Source: Roseiarcus fermentans
GTDB taxonomy: Bacteria; Pseudomonadota; Alphaproteobacteria; Rhizobiales; Beijerinckiaceae
Direction of reading: 5' to 3'
Assembly (NCBI RefSeq): GCF_003315135.1
Contig: NZ_QNRK01000008.1
Span: 1 to 64,000 of the forward strand
DNA length: 64,000 nucleotides
Shown here: positions 35,134 to 43,745 of the stretch, one piece after another
Layout of the letters: each line of letters opens with the position of its first letter
Numbering within the stretch: position 1 is the stretch's first letter
Position numbers and translations under genes: made by a program
The notes under the pieces: model-generated
Seen by the model: only the letters and a program-made list of their open reading frames with translations
The model's database searches: none
Told to the model about the DNA's origin: nothing

Positions 35134-36348
35134 GTGAACGGCGAGCCGTTCTCCCCCTTCGGGCGCGGCGCCGACGCCCCGCTCGCGGGCCGCACGATCA
35201 TGCAGATCGCCTCGCCCGCCTCCGCCGGCGCCGATCGGCGCGCGACGGTGGCGGTTGCGGAGGCGCTGGTCGAAGCCGGCGCCCGCGCGCTCGTCCTCTC
35301 CGAGCGGGACGAGCTCGCCAGCGAAGCCCAGGCGGTCGGCGCGCTGCACGTGCCGTTTCCCGCCTCGAGCGAAAATCCGATTTCCATGATGCTCAACGTC
35401 CGGCGGCTGGCGAGAATCCTCGCGGCCGAGCGGGTCGACCTCGTCCACGCCCGTTCGCGCTCCGCCGCCTGGGTGGCGCTCGGCGCCGCCCGGACGCTCG
35501 GGCGCGCGCTGGTGACCTCCATTCCCGGCGAGGGCCCGACGGCGCCGCCGCGCACGCGATTCGAATCGGCGATCGCCGAGGGCGATCTGGTGGTGGCGGC
35601 CTCCGACTACGCCGCCGGGCGCGTCCTCGCGATGTTTCCCGCCGCCGCGCCGCGGCTGAGACTGGTTCGGCCGGGTCTCGATGTGGCCCGCTTCTCCCCC
35701 GAGGCCATCAGCCGCCAGCGCGTCGGCAAGGCGCGCGAACGCTGGGGCGTCGCGTCGCACGAACGGGTGGTGCTCGCGCCGGGCCGGCTCGCGCCGGGGC
35801 GTGGGCAGGCGCTGATGGTCGAGGCGGCGGCGCTGCTGGCGGGCCGGGGCCTGGAGGATCTCCGCTGGGTGCTGGCGGGCGAAGGGCAAAAGCCCTCGGT
35901 CGGGCGCGAACTCGACCAGCTCGCCGTCCGCCGCGGGGTCAAGGACGCGGTGGTTCGTCTCGGGGCCGAGGTCGACCGGCCCGCCGCCTTCGTCGCCGCG
36001 AGCGTCGTGGCGTTTCCGACCCGCGACGCTGACGGCGTGACGCGCGCCGTGATCGAGGCCGCCGCCGCCGGGGCGCTCGTCATCGTCGCCGACGTCGGCG
36101 CGGCGTCGGAAGTCGTGTTCGCGCCGCCGCACGCGCCGCCCGAGCAGCGGACCGGCTGGCTCGTCCCTCCCGGCGACGCCGGCGCGCTCGCCGAGGCGAT
36201 CGAGACGGCGTTGACCCTCGGCGCCTCGGCGCGCGAGGCGACGCGGCGCCGGTCGCGCGAACGAACGGCGACGTTCTACTCGGCGATGCGCATGACGGGC
36301 GACACATTGGCCGTCTATGCCGAGGCCTTGCAGCAGAGGGGATTGTGA
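35134..36348 (+). CDS. Glycosyltransferase family 4-like protein, 404 aa
   Basis: GT-B-fold glycosyltransferase, probably transferring a sugar from a nucleotide donor to a surface glycan. It contains the N-terminal domain IMQIASPASAGADRRATVAVAEAL, VDLVHARSRSAAW and the donor-domain stretch RGQALMVEAAALL ... DADGVTRAVIEAAAAG, a GT4-like E-x7-E variant. The GTG at 35134 gives the longest plausible protein; an ATG at 35200 (MQIASPAS) is also possible. Its stop overlaps the b561 start. Confidence 0.82.
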   Translation: MNGEPFSPFGRGADAPLAGRTIMQIASPASAGADRRATVAVAEALVEAGARALVLSERDELASEAQAVGALHVPFPASSENPISMMLNVRRLARILAAERVDLVHARSRSAAWVALGAARTLGRALVTSIPGEGPTAPPRTRFESAIAEGDLVVAASDYAAGRVLAMFPAAAPRLRLVRPGLDVARFSPEAISRQRVGKARERWGVASHERVVLAPGRLAPGRGQALMVEAAALLAGRGLEDLRWVLAGEGQKPSVGRELDQLAVRRGVKDAVVRLGAEVDRPAAFVAASVVAFPTRDADGVTRAVIEAAAAGALVIVADVGAASEVVFAPPHAPPEQRTGWLVPPGDAGALAEAIETALTLGASAREATRRRSRERTATFYSAMRMTGDTLAVYAEALQQRGL

Positions 36349-36842
36349 TGACGGCGGTTTCGAGCGGCTACAGCTTTCGCCAGATCGCGCTGCACTGGCT
36401 CGTCTTCGTTCTGGTGGCCTACCAGTGGTTCACCGGCGACCGGATGACCGACCTGTTCCGCGCCGCCCACGGCGGCCCTCCGGCCGCAGTCAACCCGGGC
36501 TGGGCGACGATCCACGTCGTCGTCGGCGCCGCGGTCCTGCTCCTGATGGTCTGGCGGCTCGGGATTCGCCGCTCCCGAGGCGCGCCGCCGCAGCCCGAGC
36601 AGCATCCCGCGCTGCAATGGCTGGCGAGCGCCGTCCATGTCGGGCTCTATCTCGACCTGATCGGCGGCGCGCTCGCGGGGCTCGTCGCCTGGTTCTGGCT
36701 GCCGGGCGTGGCGGGCCTGCACCACCTGATGATGCGGCCGGTCCTGCTCGTGCTGGTCGCGCTCCATCTCGTCGGCGCGCTCTGGCATCGCTTCGTGGTG
36801 AAGGACGATATCATGACGCGGATGATCAGGCCGGCGCGGTGA
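36348..36842 (+). CDS. Cytochrome b561, 164 aa
   Basis: Four-span di-haem b-type cytochrome of the inner membrane, likely passing electrons from the quinone pool. Histidines expected to bind haem are in IALHWLVF, ATIHVVVG, SAVHVGLYL and ALHLVGALWH. The ATG overlaps the glycosyltransferase stop (GTGATG, with GTG at 36345 as an alternative start), so the genes are translationally coupled although unrelated in function. Confidence 0.9.
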   Translation: MTAVSSGYSFRQIALHWLVFVLVAYQWFTGDRMTDLFRAAHGGPPAAVNPGWATIHVVVGAAVLLLMVWRLGIRRSRGAPPQPEQHPALQWLASAVHVGLYLDLIGGALAGLVAWFWLPGVAGLHHLMMRPVLLVLVALHLVGALWHRFVVKDDIMTRMIRPAR

Positions 36843-36861
36843 GACCGGGAGCGCGGCGCCG

Positions 36862-38424
36862 TCACGCGCCGTAAGCGAAAAAGGCCGCGGCGCTGCGCTC
36901 GGCGATCTGGACCATCAGCGGGATGTCGGAGAGCGGCGCGTCGCCGAGGACGTCCCGGCCGACCAGCGCCAGCTCGCGCCACGGCTCGGGCCGCGTCGCC
37001 TCCTTGAGCGCCAGGGCGGTCAGGGCGCATTGGCTCGCCCAGAAGGCGCGCCGCTTCGGCAGATGATGCTCGAGCAGCGCCCGCGCGCCGGCGCCGATGT
37101 CGGCGGCCGGGCGCAGGACGGCCTCGACCGCCTCGCCGGCCTCGAACCAGTTGTCCGCCGCATCCATCTCCAACACCGATTCGTGCGCCTGCTCGATCGC
37201 CGCCGGGTCGTCGCGGTCCGGGAAGTCGGCGAGAAGCGACCCGATGATGTCGGCCGGCGTCGTCTCGTCCGGGACGAGAGCCCCGAGCCCGAGCGCCTCG
37301 ACGGCGCGGACGAACTCGAACGGCGGCGGCGTGTCGCCGGCGCGATTGCGCCCCAGCGCCAGCCGGACCAGGCGAAGCCACGGTTCCAGAGGGGTGTCGG
37401 CCGACGGCGTGGCGCCGCGCGCGCCTTGTTGTACCGCCTCGACCTCCTTCCGGGTGAGCTTCTCCATGACATAGGAGTCGGCCACTCCCGACGGCTTGGC
37501 CATCACCGCGACGACGTCGAACCGCGCGCCGCGCTTGACCGTCGCAATCAGGCTCGATGCGCCCGAACCGTCGCAGGCCGATGCGCTCGCGCCGACGATC
37601 GAGGCGGAAACGGGCGCGCCGGCGGCAAGGTCCGCCGGGAAGGCGCGGTCCACCGCGTCGCGCCGGGCCGCCGTCAGCCAGGGACGGATCAGCGCGATCC
37701 TTCGCCGGGCGACGGCGTCGAGGCCGCCGCCCGCGGCGGCGGCGGCCAGTCCGCGAAGCGCCGCCAGCGCGGTCGTATCGTCCGGGTCGAGCAGGAAACC
37801 GACCGCGCTCCGGCGCGCCGCTTCGTCGGCGTCGGCGGCGAAGCCCTCGACGAGGCGAGCGCGATAATCGGCCGGAAAGATCGCCGACAGGCAGCGGATC
37901 TCCTCGTGCAGGGTGAAATCGTCGGCGACGAGATTGTTCAGGAGGTCGCGATAGGCTTCGTCTCCCGGCTCGCGCAACACGCCGTGCGCGACCATCCGGC
38001 CCATCGAGGCGCGCGCCGCGTCGCCGATGTCGACGTGGGCGCCCTCGAACGCCCGGCCGAGAATCATCAGGATTCCCGGATGGATGGCGTCCTGCGCGGC
38101 CGCCTCGTCGATCATGCCCCGGGCGCGGCTCAGCGCCGCGCGGGCGCGCGGATCGCCGCCGTTGGCGTCGACGCGCAACCGATCCAGCTCTTCGGCGAGT
38201 TCGGAAATCGCTTCGCCCTCGGGCATCTCCTCGACCGAAGTCGGGTCGGCGGACAGGAACGGCTCGATCATGTCCGCGACCGACCGGTCTTCAACCGGCA
38301 GGGACTCCATCAGCAAGCGCAGCGCGTCCATGTCGACGCCCGAAAACATCGTGTCGAGCGGACCCGCGCGCTTCTTCCGGCTCTTGGCGGCGGGCTTCCT
38401 AGGCTTGGCGGCGGGCTTCTTCAT
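36862..38424 (-). CDS. Hypothetical protein with lysine/alanine-rich N-terminus, 520 aa
   Basis: I do not recognise a domain. The N-terminus MKKPAAKPRKPAAKSRKKR resembles nucleic-acid-binding tails. The rest is acidic and largely helical, with repeated Ala-rich helices (AALRGLAAAAAGGGLDAV, ARAALSRARGMIDEAA) that could form an alpha-solenoid. It has no signal peptide or membrane span. The start at 38424 is preferred to a frame 11 codons longer because GAGGACG lies just upstream. It converges with the b561 gene and follows the pirin gene in the same direction. Confidence 0.72.
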   Translation of the reverse strand: MKKPAAKPRKPAAKSRKKRAGPLDTMFSGVDMDALRLLMESLPVEDRSVADMIEPFLSADPTSVEEMPEGEAISELAEELDRLRVDANGGDPRARAALSRARGMIDEAAAQDAIHPGILMILGRAFEGAHVDIGDAARASMGRMVAHGVLREPGDEAYRDLLNNLVADDFTLHEEIRCLSAIFPADYRARLVEGFAADADEAARRSAVGFLLDPDDTTALAALRGLAAAAAGGGLDAVARRRIALIRPWLTAARRDAVDRAFPADLAAGAPVSASIVGASASACDGSGASSLIATVKRGARFDVVAVMAKPSGVADSYVMEKLTRKEVEAVQQGARGATPSADTPLEPWLRLVRLALGRNRAGDTPPPFEFVRAVEALGLGALVPDETTPADIIGSLLADFPDRDDPAAIEQAHESVLEMDAADNWFEAGEAVEAVLRPAADIGAGARALLEHHLPKRRAFWASQCALTALALKEATRPEPWRELALVGRDVLGDAPLSDIPLMVQIAERSAAAFFAYGA

Positions 38425-38519
38425 CGCGTCCTCGGCGTCTTCGAAACGCCCGATCATACCGCGCCGCAGCGAGGCCCGGCCACGCCGGACCTCGCCAATT
38501 CACAGCAAATTCGCCCGGC

Positions 38520-39425
38520 TCAGCGCCGGATGAACGATCCGTCGCGCAGGTCCATCATCGCCTGACGGATTTCCGCGTCGGTGTTCATCACGATCGGCCC
38601 GTGCCAGGCGATCGGCTCGCGCAACGGCCGGCCTGAGACGAGCAGGAAGCGCACGCCCTCTTCGCCCGCCTGGACGACGATCTCGTCGCCGGCGCCGAAC
38701 ACGACCAGCGAGCGGTTGCCGACCGAATCGCGCACCAGAACGTCGCGGCCGCCGACCTCGGTCTCGCGCAGCACCCCGAATGGTTCGGAGGCGTCAGCGA
38801 AGTCGGCCGACCCCTCGAACACATAGGCGAAGGCCTGACGATAGTCCTCGACCTTCAGGCGCTTCTTTTTCCCGGCCGGAACGGACACGTCGAGGTAGCG
38901 CGGCTCGGCGGCGACGCCGTCGACGGGGCCGGTCTTGCCCCAGAACTCGCCGCAGATCACCCGCACCGTCGTGCCGTCGTCGTCGGTGACCTCCGGGATC
39001 TCGGCCGAGCCGACGTCCTGGTAGCGCGGCGCGGTCATCTTGAGCTTTGCCGGCAGGTTCGCCCACAGCTGGAAGCCGTGCATGCGGCCCTTCGCGTCGC
39101 CCGACGGCATTTCCTGATGCAGGATGCCGCGGCCCGCGGTCATCCACTGGACGTCGCCCGCCCCGAGCCTGCCCTTGTTGCCGAGGCTGTCCTGATGCTC
39201 GACGTCGCCGGCGAGCACGTAGGTGATCGTTTCGATGCCGCGGTGCGGATGCCAGGGAAAGCCGGCGCGATAGTCGGCGGGCTGATCGCCGCGAAAATCG
39301 TCCATCATCAGGAACGGATCGAAGTCGGAGGTGTCGCCGAAGCCGAAGGCGCGGCGCAGCTTGACCCCCGCGCCCTCCATGGTGGGGCGGCTGAGGGCGA
39401 CGCGCTTGACGGGACGGATGGACAT
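38520..39425 (-). CDS. Pirin family protein, 301 aa
   Basis: Bicupin iron protein; relatives act as quercetin dioxygenases or redox sensors. Metal ligands are in PWHPHRGIETITY (His59, His61) and ILHQEM (His103, Glu105), and the second cupin follows (about residues 180-290). The start at 39425 (MSIRPVKR) is favoured by family alignment over an extended frame to 39542. It is a single gene with a 219-base leader shared with psuK's 3' side. Confidence 0.92.
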   Translation of the reverse strand: MSIRPVKRVALSRPTMEGAGVKLRRAFGFGDTSDFDPFLMMDDFRGDQPADYRAGFPWHPHRGIETITYVLAGDVEHQDSLGNKGRLGAGDVQWMTAGRGILHQEMPSGDAKGRMHGFQLWANLPAKLKMTAPRYQDVGSAEIPEVTDDDGTTVRVICGEFWGKTGPVDGVAAEPRYLDVSVPAGKKKRLKVEDYRQAFAYVFEGSADFADASEPFGVLRETEVGGRDVLVRDSVGNRSLVVFGAGDEIVVQAGEEGVRFLLVSGRPLREPIAWHGPIVMNTDAEIRQAMMDLRDGSFIRR

Positions 39426-39643
39426 GGAAAGCTCCGGATTCGAGAGGTGTAACGGCCGGCCTGCGAAATACTGATCGTGATCAATGCCGAAACAAGTTTG
39501 TCTTCGCAAGCTCGTTCCTGCTGGAAATAGGAACAGCCACACGAGTATTCAAGTCTATCACGCAAGGTGAAAGATCCCATCAGCTGCGGCGAAGATGGAA
39601 AGCGCCGCCCTGACGGGAAGCGCGGCCGGTCATCACGGAGAGG

Positions 39644-40540
39644 TCAGCGCCGCCCCTCCGGCCTCCCCCCGACCCGCGTCGCCGCCTTCGACCCCGCCGT
39701 GACGGCGCGGTTCAAGGCGACCTCCACCTCGACGCCGTCCAGGCGCGCGGCGAGGAAGGCGGCGGCGAAGGCGTCGCCGGCGCCGGTGGTGTCGACCGCC
39801 TCCACCGCGGGCGCCTCGACGCGCCAGCGCCGCGCGCCCTCGGCCGCGACGCAGCCCGCGGCGCCGCGCTTGATCACGACCAGCCGGTAGCGTGCGGCGA
39901 GGCGGGCGCACTGCGCCTCGGGATCGCGCGTCCCGGTCAGGACTTCGGCCTCGTCGGCGTTGGGCGTCAGCAGCGCCGCGCCGCGCGTCCAGTCGAGAAA
40001 GCTTTCCGCCCCGACCTCGCGCAAAAATTCCGACGAGGCGGGATCGACGCTGATCGGGGTCGCCCCGGCCCGCGCGATCACGTCGAGCGCGGCGGCGCGC
40101 GGGGATGCGGCGAAGAAGGCGTAGCCGGACAGATGCACGTGCGCCGCGCCCGCGATCAGCGCGTCAGAAATATCCGCCGGCGCGAGCGCTTCGTTCGCGC
40201 CGCGGTCGGTGAAGAAGCTGCGCTCGCCCGACGGGTCGATCAGCGCCACCAGCCGGCCGGTCGGGCGGTCGCGGTCGCCGGCGAGATGCGCCGTGACCCC
40301 CGCGGCCGCCAGCCGCGTCCGCTCGGTCTCGACATCGTCCGCGCCGACGCGGGCGACGAAATCGACCGCGACGCCGAAGGCCGCGAGCCAGGCGGCCTGA
40401 TTGGCGGCCGAGCCGCCCGGCTCGAAACGGATTCTTGCGCGCCGGTCCGATCCCTTCGCGAGCGCGCCCTCGGGCCGGACGATGACGTCGGTCATCACGT
40501 CGCCGATGACGAGGATGCGATGGGCGGGTGAGGAAACCAT
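39644..40540 (-). CDS. psuK: PfkB-family kinase, probable pseudouridine kinase PsuK, 298 aa
   Basis: Sugar kinase of the ribokinase superfamily. N-terminal signature RFEPGGSAANQAAWLA (about 40-55) and the catalytic block DTTGAGDAFAAAFL with the base Asp are present. The pseudouridine assignment comes from the co-directional psuG upstream (41847-42767), since the two act in sequence: pseudouridine is phosphorylated, then split to uracil and ribose 5-phosphate. Without that context it could be any PfkB kinase. The start is approximate, since no clear ribosome-binding site is visible. Confidence 0.75.
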   Translation of the reverse strand: MVSSPAHRILVIGDVMTDVIVRPEGALAKGSDRRARIRFEPGGSAANQAAWLAAFGVAVDFVARVGADDVETERTRLAAAGVTAHLAGDRDRPTGRLVALIDPSGERSFFTDRGANEALAPADISDALIAGAAHVHLSGYAFFAASPRAAALDVIARAGATPISVDPASSEFLREVGAESFLDWTRGAALLTPNADEAEVLTGTRDPEAQCARLAARYRLVVIKRGAAGCVAAEGARRWRVEAPAVEAVDTTGAGDAFAAAFLAARLDGVEVEVALNRAVTAGSKAATRVGGRPEGRR

Positions 40541-40859
40541 GCGGGTCGTCAGCAAGAGGCCGCGATCGGGCGATGAGCGGCGGGGTCTGCGGACTCTTAC
40601 GCGTTCGGGCGGCGACAGGACAGCGCCGGGACGGGCGGGACCTCGTACGGGAGGACGGCCGCCCGCGCGGGACGGTCGTCAGACGGAGCGACCGAAACGC
40701 CAGGCGCCATCGTCAGTCGGTTGGCGCAGGCGAAGGCGCAGGCAGGATGTCCTGCCTCCGCAAGATTTGACGCGCGCATCCGATCCGTGGAGACCACGCG
40801 GCGCCGACCAAGACCGACCTCGAGAACTTGGAGACGATCGCGAGGACTGGACTCGAGCG

Positions 40860-40961
40860 TTATTGACTGAACGCGTACGGCACGAGCGGCAGAAGCGACA
40901 CGCCGACCATCAGCCAGAAGGCGATCCGTTCCTGGGGCGAGCTTTCCTGATACATTTTCAT
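40860..40961 (-). CDS. 33-residue single-span membrane peptide
   Basis: The frame reads MKMYQESSPQERIAFW, then LMVGVSLLPLVPYAFSQ and TAA. It has a GAGGAG ribosome-binding site 9 bases before the ATG, an amphipathic N-terminus and one short hydrophobic helix. It lies between the transporter gene and psuK, all on the same strand. The strong ribosome-binding site and sensible protein make it a credible small gene. Confidence 0.6.
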   Translation of the reverse strand: MKMYQESSPQERIAFWLMVGVSLLPLVPYAFSQ

Positions 40962-41099
40962 GGGGTCTCACTCCTCTCGCTGCTTGTTGCCCTCTTGCTA
41001 CGGGGCGGCGGGAAAGTCGGATCACCGGTCGAACTCGCCGGGCGTCGAAAATTGTTCGCGCGTCCGGCGCCCCCCTTCCTCCGCGCTCCGGGGAGGCGA

Positions 41100-41738
41100 T
41101 CACGGGACGAACAGGTCCGCGGGCTTGTCGAGGACGATCATCAGGCCGATGGCGATCAGCAGGAAGGGCAGCGCCCGGTCGGCGATCTTCTCGAGCTTCG
41201 CCCGGAGCAGCGGATTGGTCGCGATCACGGTCGCGAGCGAACTCATCGCGATCGCGACCGAAAGCGCCGCGACCGCGCACACGACCACGAAGGCGAGCCT
41301 CAGGTCGGCGAAGATCGGCGCGAGAACGATGACGCTGTCGCTCGAGTTGGCGAGCAGCGACAGCCCGAACCCGAGATAGAGGGCCCAGCCGACGCGCGCC
41401 GGCTCGTCGTCGGCCGGCCGCTCGGCTGCGCCGCGCCCTGCGAACACGAGCGCGCCGAGCTGCCAGAGGCCGATCCCGATCGGGATGAAGCCGAGATAGC
41501 GGAGCTGGTCGGCGATCAGCGCGTCGGCCGCGCGCGCCAGCGCCAGGCTGACGCAGACCACGGTCAGGCAGACGAGCGCGAAGGTCAGCTTGACGTAAAC
41601 GGGCCGGTAGCCGGATTTCGCCGAATAGGCCGACACGACCACGAAGTTGTCGAGGTTGGTCGAGGCGTAGGACGCAGCGACCAGGCCGGCGACGCCGATC
41701 GCCTCGACGATCGGGCCGGGGCCGGGGAAAGTCTCCAA
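41100..41738 (-). CDS. CadD-like cadmium resistance transporter family protein, 212 aa
   Basis: Integral membrane protein with about six spans, resembling the cadmium-resistance transporter (CadD) family: ASYASTNLDNFVVVSAY at the N-terminus, IPIGIGLWQL, and LANSSDSVIVLAPIFA, where acidic residues sit in membrane helices. It may export a divalent cation or an organic solute. The start is uncertain; a TTG at 41738 has AGGA upstream, and a TTG at 41804 gives a longer form. It is inserted between psuG and psuK. Confidence 0.72.
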   Translation of the reverse strand: METFPGPGPIVEAIGVAGLVAASYASTNLDNFVVVSAYSAKSGYRPVYVKLTFALVCLTVVCVSLALARAADALIADQLRYLGFIPIGIGLWQLGALVFAGRGAAERPADDEPARVGWALYLGFGLSLLANSSDSVIVLAPIFADLRLAFVVVCAVAALSVAIAMSSLATVIATNPLLRAKLEKIADRALPFLLIAIGLMIVLDKPADLFVP

Positions 41739-41846
41739 GCGAATGATCCTGATGCGAGCCCGGGTCCGCCGCGGCGGTCCGCCATTCGACCCCAATTCGA
41801 TCAAGGAAATGCGACGGGCCGCCGAGCGCTCCGTCCGAGCGCTCCG

Positions 41847-42767
41847 TCAAGGCGCCTTTGCGAGCTCGACCGCGAGCTGCGCCGCGAGAATCGCGTTGTT
41901 CTTGATCAGCGCGACGTTCGCCTCCAGGCTGCGGCCGCCGGTGAGCTCGACCACGCGTCTGAGCAGGAACGGCGTCGCTTCCTTCTTGCTGACGCCCTGC
42001 TCTTTCGCCTCCGCCACCGCTTCGGCGATCCGCTCCTCGATCATCGCCTCTTCGAGGGCGTGCGCCTCGGGCACCGGATTGGCGATCAGGAGGCCGCCCG
42101 GGCCGATCTCGCGCTGCAGGCGAATCATGCGGGCGAGGTCGACGAGGCCGTCGCAGCGATGCTCGATCCGGAAACCCGACGACCGGGCGTAGAAAGCGGG
42201 AAACTCGTCGCAGCGGTAGCCGACGATCGCCACGCCCTGGGTCTCCAGGAATTCCAGCGTCTTCTCGATGTCGAGGATGGATTTGGCGCCGGCGCTGACG
42301 ACGGCGACGCGGGTGCGCGACAGTTCCACGAGGTCGGCCGAGATGTCGAAGGTCTCTACGGCGCCGCGGTGGACGCCGCCGATGCCGCCGGTGGCGAAAA
42401 TCTCGATGCCGGCGAGCTGGGCGACGAACATGGTCGCGGCGACCGTCGTGCCGGCCGAGCCGCGGCGGGCGGCGACCGGCGAGAGATCGCGGCGCGACGC
42501 CTTGACCACGCCGCCGCTGAGCTGGCCGAGGCCGTCGATCTCCTTGGCCGAAAGCCCGACCCGGAACCGCCCGTTGATCACCGCGATCGTGGCGGGCGTC
42601 GCGCCGAAGGCGCGCACCACGTCCTCCACCGCCTGGGCGGTCTCGACGTTGCGCGGATAGGGCATGCCGTGGGTGACGATGGTCGATTCGAGCGCGACCA
42701 GCGGGCTGCCCTTGGCGCGCGCTTCCGCCACCTCGGGGGAATAATCGATCAGATCGGCGACGCCCAT
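41847..42767 (-). CDS. psuG: Pseudouridine-5'-phosphate glycosidase PsuG, 306 aa
   Basis: Cleaves the C-C glycosidic bond of pseudouridine 5'-phosphate, giving uracil and ribose 5-phosphate. Family features include PLVALESTIVTHGMPYPRN (key Glu and His), FRVGLSAKEIDGL, ATGGIGGVHRG and SAGAKSILDIEKTLE with a catalytic lysine. Length is typical. The start at 42767 has GGAG upstream; an ATG 5 codons earlier is possible. The kinase of the pathway is downstream, beyond a transporter and a small peptide gene. Confidence 0.93.
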   Translation of the reverse strand: MGVADLIDYSPEVAEARAKGSPLVALESTIVTHGMPYPRNVETAQAVEDVVRAFGATPATIAVINGRFRVGLSAKEIDGLGQLSGGVVKASRRDLSPVAARRGSAGTTVAATMFVAQLAGIEIFATGGIGGVHRGAVETFDISADLVELSRTRVAVVSAGAKSILDIEKTLEFLETQGVAIVGYRCDEFPAFYARSSGFRIEHRCDGLVDLARMIRLQREIGPGGLLIANPVPEAHALEEAMIEERIAEAVAEAKEQGVSKKEATPFLLRRVVELTGGRSLEANVALIKNNAILAAQLAVELAKAP

Positions 42768-42946
42768 GACCACGCACTCCATTCCGTCGCGATTATCGGG
42801 AATCCGGGCCGCCGGATCAACGGGCCTGTGGGCATTCGTCGAGGTCGGCTTGGAGTCGCCGGAACGAATGGGATAGCGTCGGTCCGGGCGTCGGCGTCCG
42901 CTCGATGCGGCGGGCGGCGGCGCGAGGAGTTGCGGAAATCGACGCG

Positions 42947-43645
42947 ATGGACGAGAAGCCGGAGTCTGGCGGGCGGCCCGATCTCGCCTCCGCGCTCCGG
43001 CGCGCGCGGATCGAGAACGCCGAGCGCGCCGACGCGGTTGCGGATTTGAGAGAGATCGAACTCGGCCGCCTGGCGCTGCTCGAGAGCGCCTTGCAGAAGG
43101 TGGTGCGCCAGGCGCCGCCCGGAGTGGACCTGTTCGACCTGACGCTTTCCCGGGGCGACCGGCCGCGCGTATTCCTCGACATGGTCGCCTTCATCGAGAT
43201 GGCGCGCGACCGCCGCACCTACCGCTTCTTCCAGGACACGCTGTACGGGCGGGTGGCGATCGCCGAGAGCCCGAAGATCGAGACCATCGTCGCGGCCTGC
43301 ACCAACTATGTCGCGCGCCGGCTGGTCGAGCGCGAGCGGGCGCTGGCGGCCGACGCGCCCGCGCTCGACGGCGACGACGCGGGCGCGGCCCCGGAGGACG
43401 ACGGCGAGGCGGCGTTGCACGCGCCGCTGCGCGGGCTCGCCGGCAGGGCGGCCGAGCGCGCTTCGGCCGCGGACGAGGCGCCGCGGCGCGGGCTGGCGCA
43501 AAGGCTGCTCGCAGCGTTGGGGTTCTTTCTCATGGCGCTCGGCGCGTTCACGCTGCTCGGCTGCGTCCTGCTCGCGGTCTGGCTCGGCTGGACCCATCAG
43601 TTCGCGCCGCTGTGGAGCCGTCTGTCCGGCGCAGCGCCGCTCTGA
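42947..43645 (+). CDS. Hypothetical protein with C-terminal membrane anchor, 232 aa
   Basis: No recognised domain. The soluble part (residues 1-190) is charged and helical, with RVFLDMVAFIEMARDRRTYRF and TIVAACTNYVARRLVERER conserved-looking. A single span follows near the C-terminus (LAALGFFLMALGAFTLLGCV to VWLG). It would sit in the inner membrane with a cytosolic head. The start at 42947 (MDEKPESGG) is likely; 14 codons more are possible. It is divergent from psuG and 100 bases upstream of malonyl-CoA decarboxylase. Confidence 0.65.
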   Translation: MDEKPESGGRPDLASALRRARIENAERADAVADLREIELGRLALLESALQKVVRQAPPGVDLFDLTLSRGDRPRVFLDMVAFIEMARDRRTYRFFQDTLYGRVAIAESPKIETIVAACTNYVARRLVERERALAADAPALDGDDAGAAPEDDGEAALHAPLRGLAGRAAERASAADEAPRRGLAQRLLAALGFFLMALGAFTLLGCVLLAVWLGWTHQFAPLWSRLSGAAPL

Positions 43646-43745
43646 GGGCGCAGAAAGCGGACTTGATTCGTCCGCCCCCGCCGCCGACAATCCGGGCTGT
43701 CCCCCTTTTGCGGTGGGACGCTTCGGTTGCTGGGGCAGGACAAAC

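Noticed and set aside
39469-39482. TGATCGTGATCA palindrome upstream of the pirin gene as an operator
   Set aside because: Short and imperfect at its centre, with no promoter or regulator to tie it to.
40401-43049. 882-residue plus-strand open frame across psuK, transporter and psuG
   Set aside because: Arg-rich antisense frame with no domain, covering three well-supported minus-strand genes.
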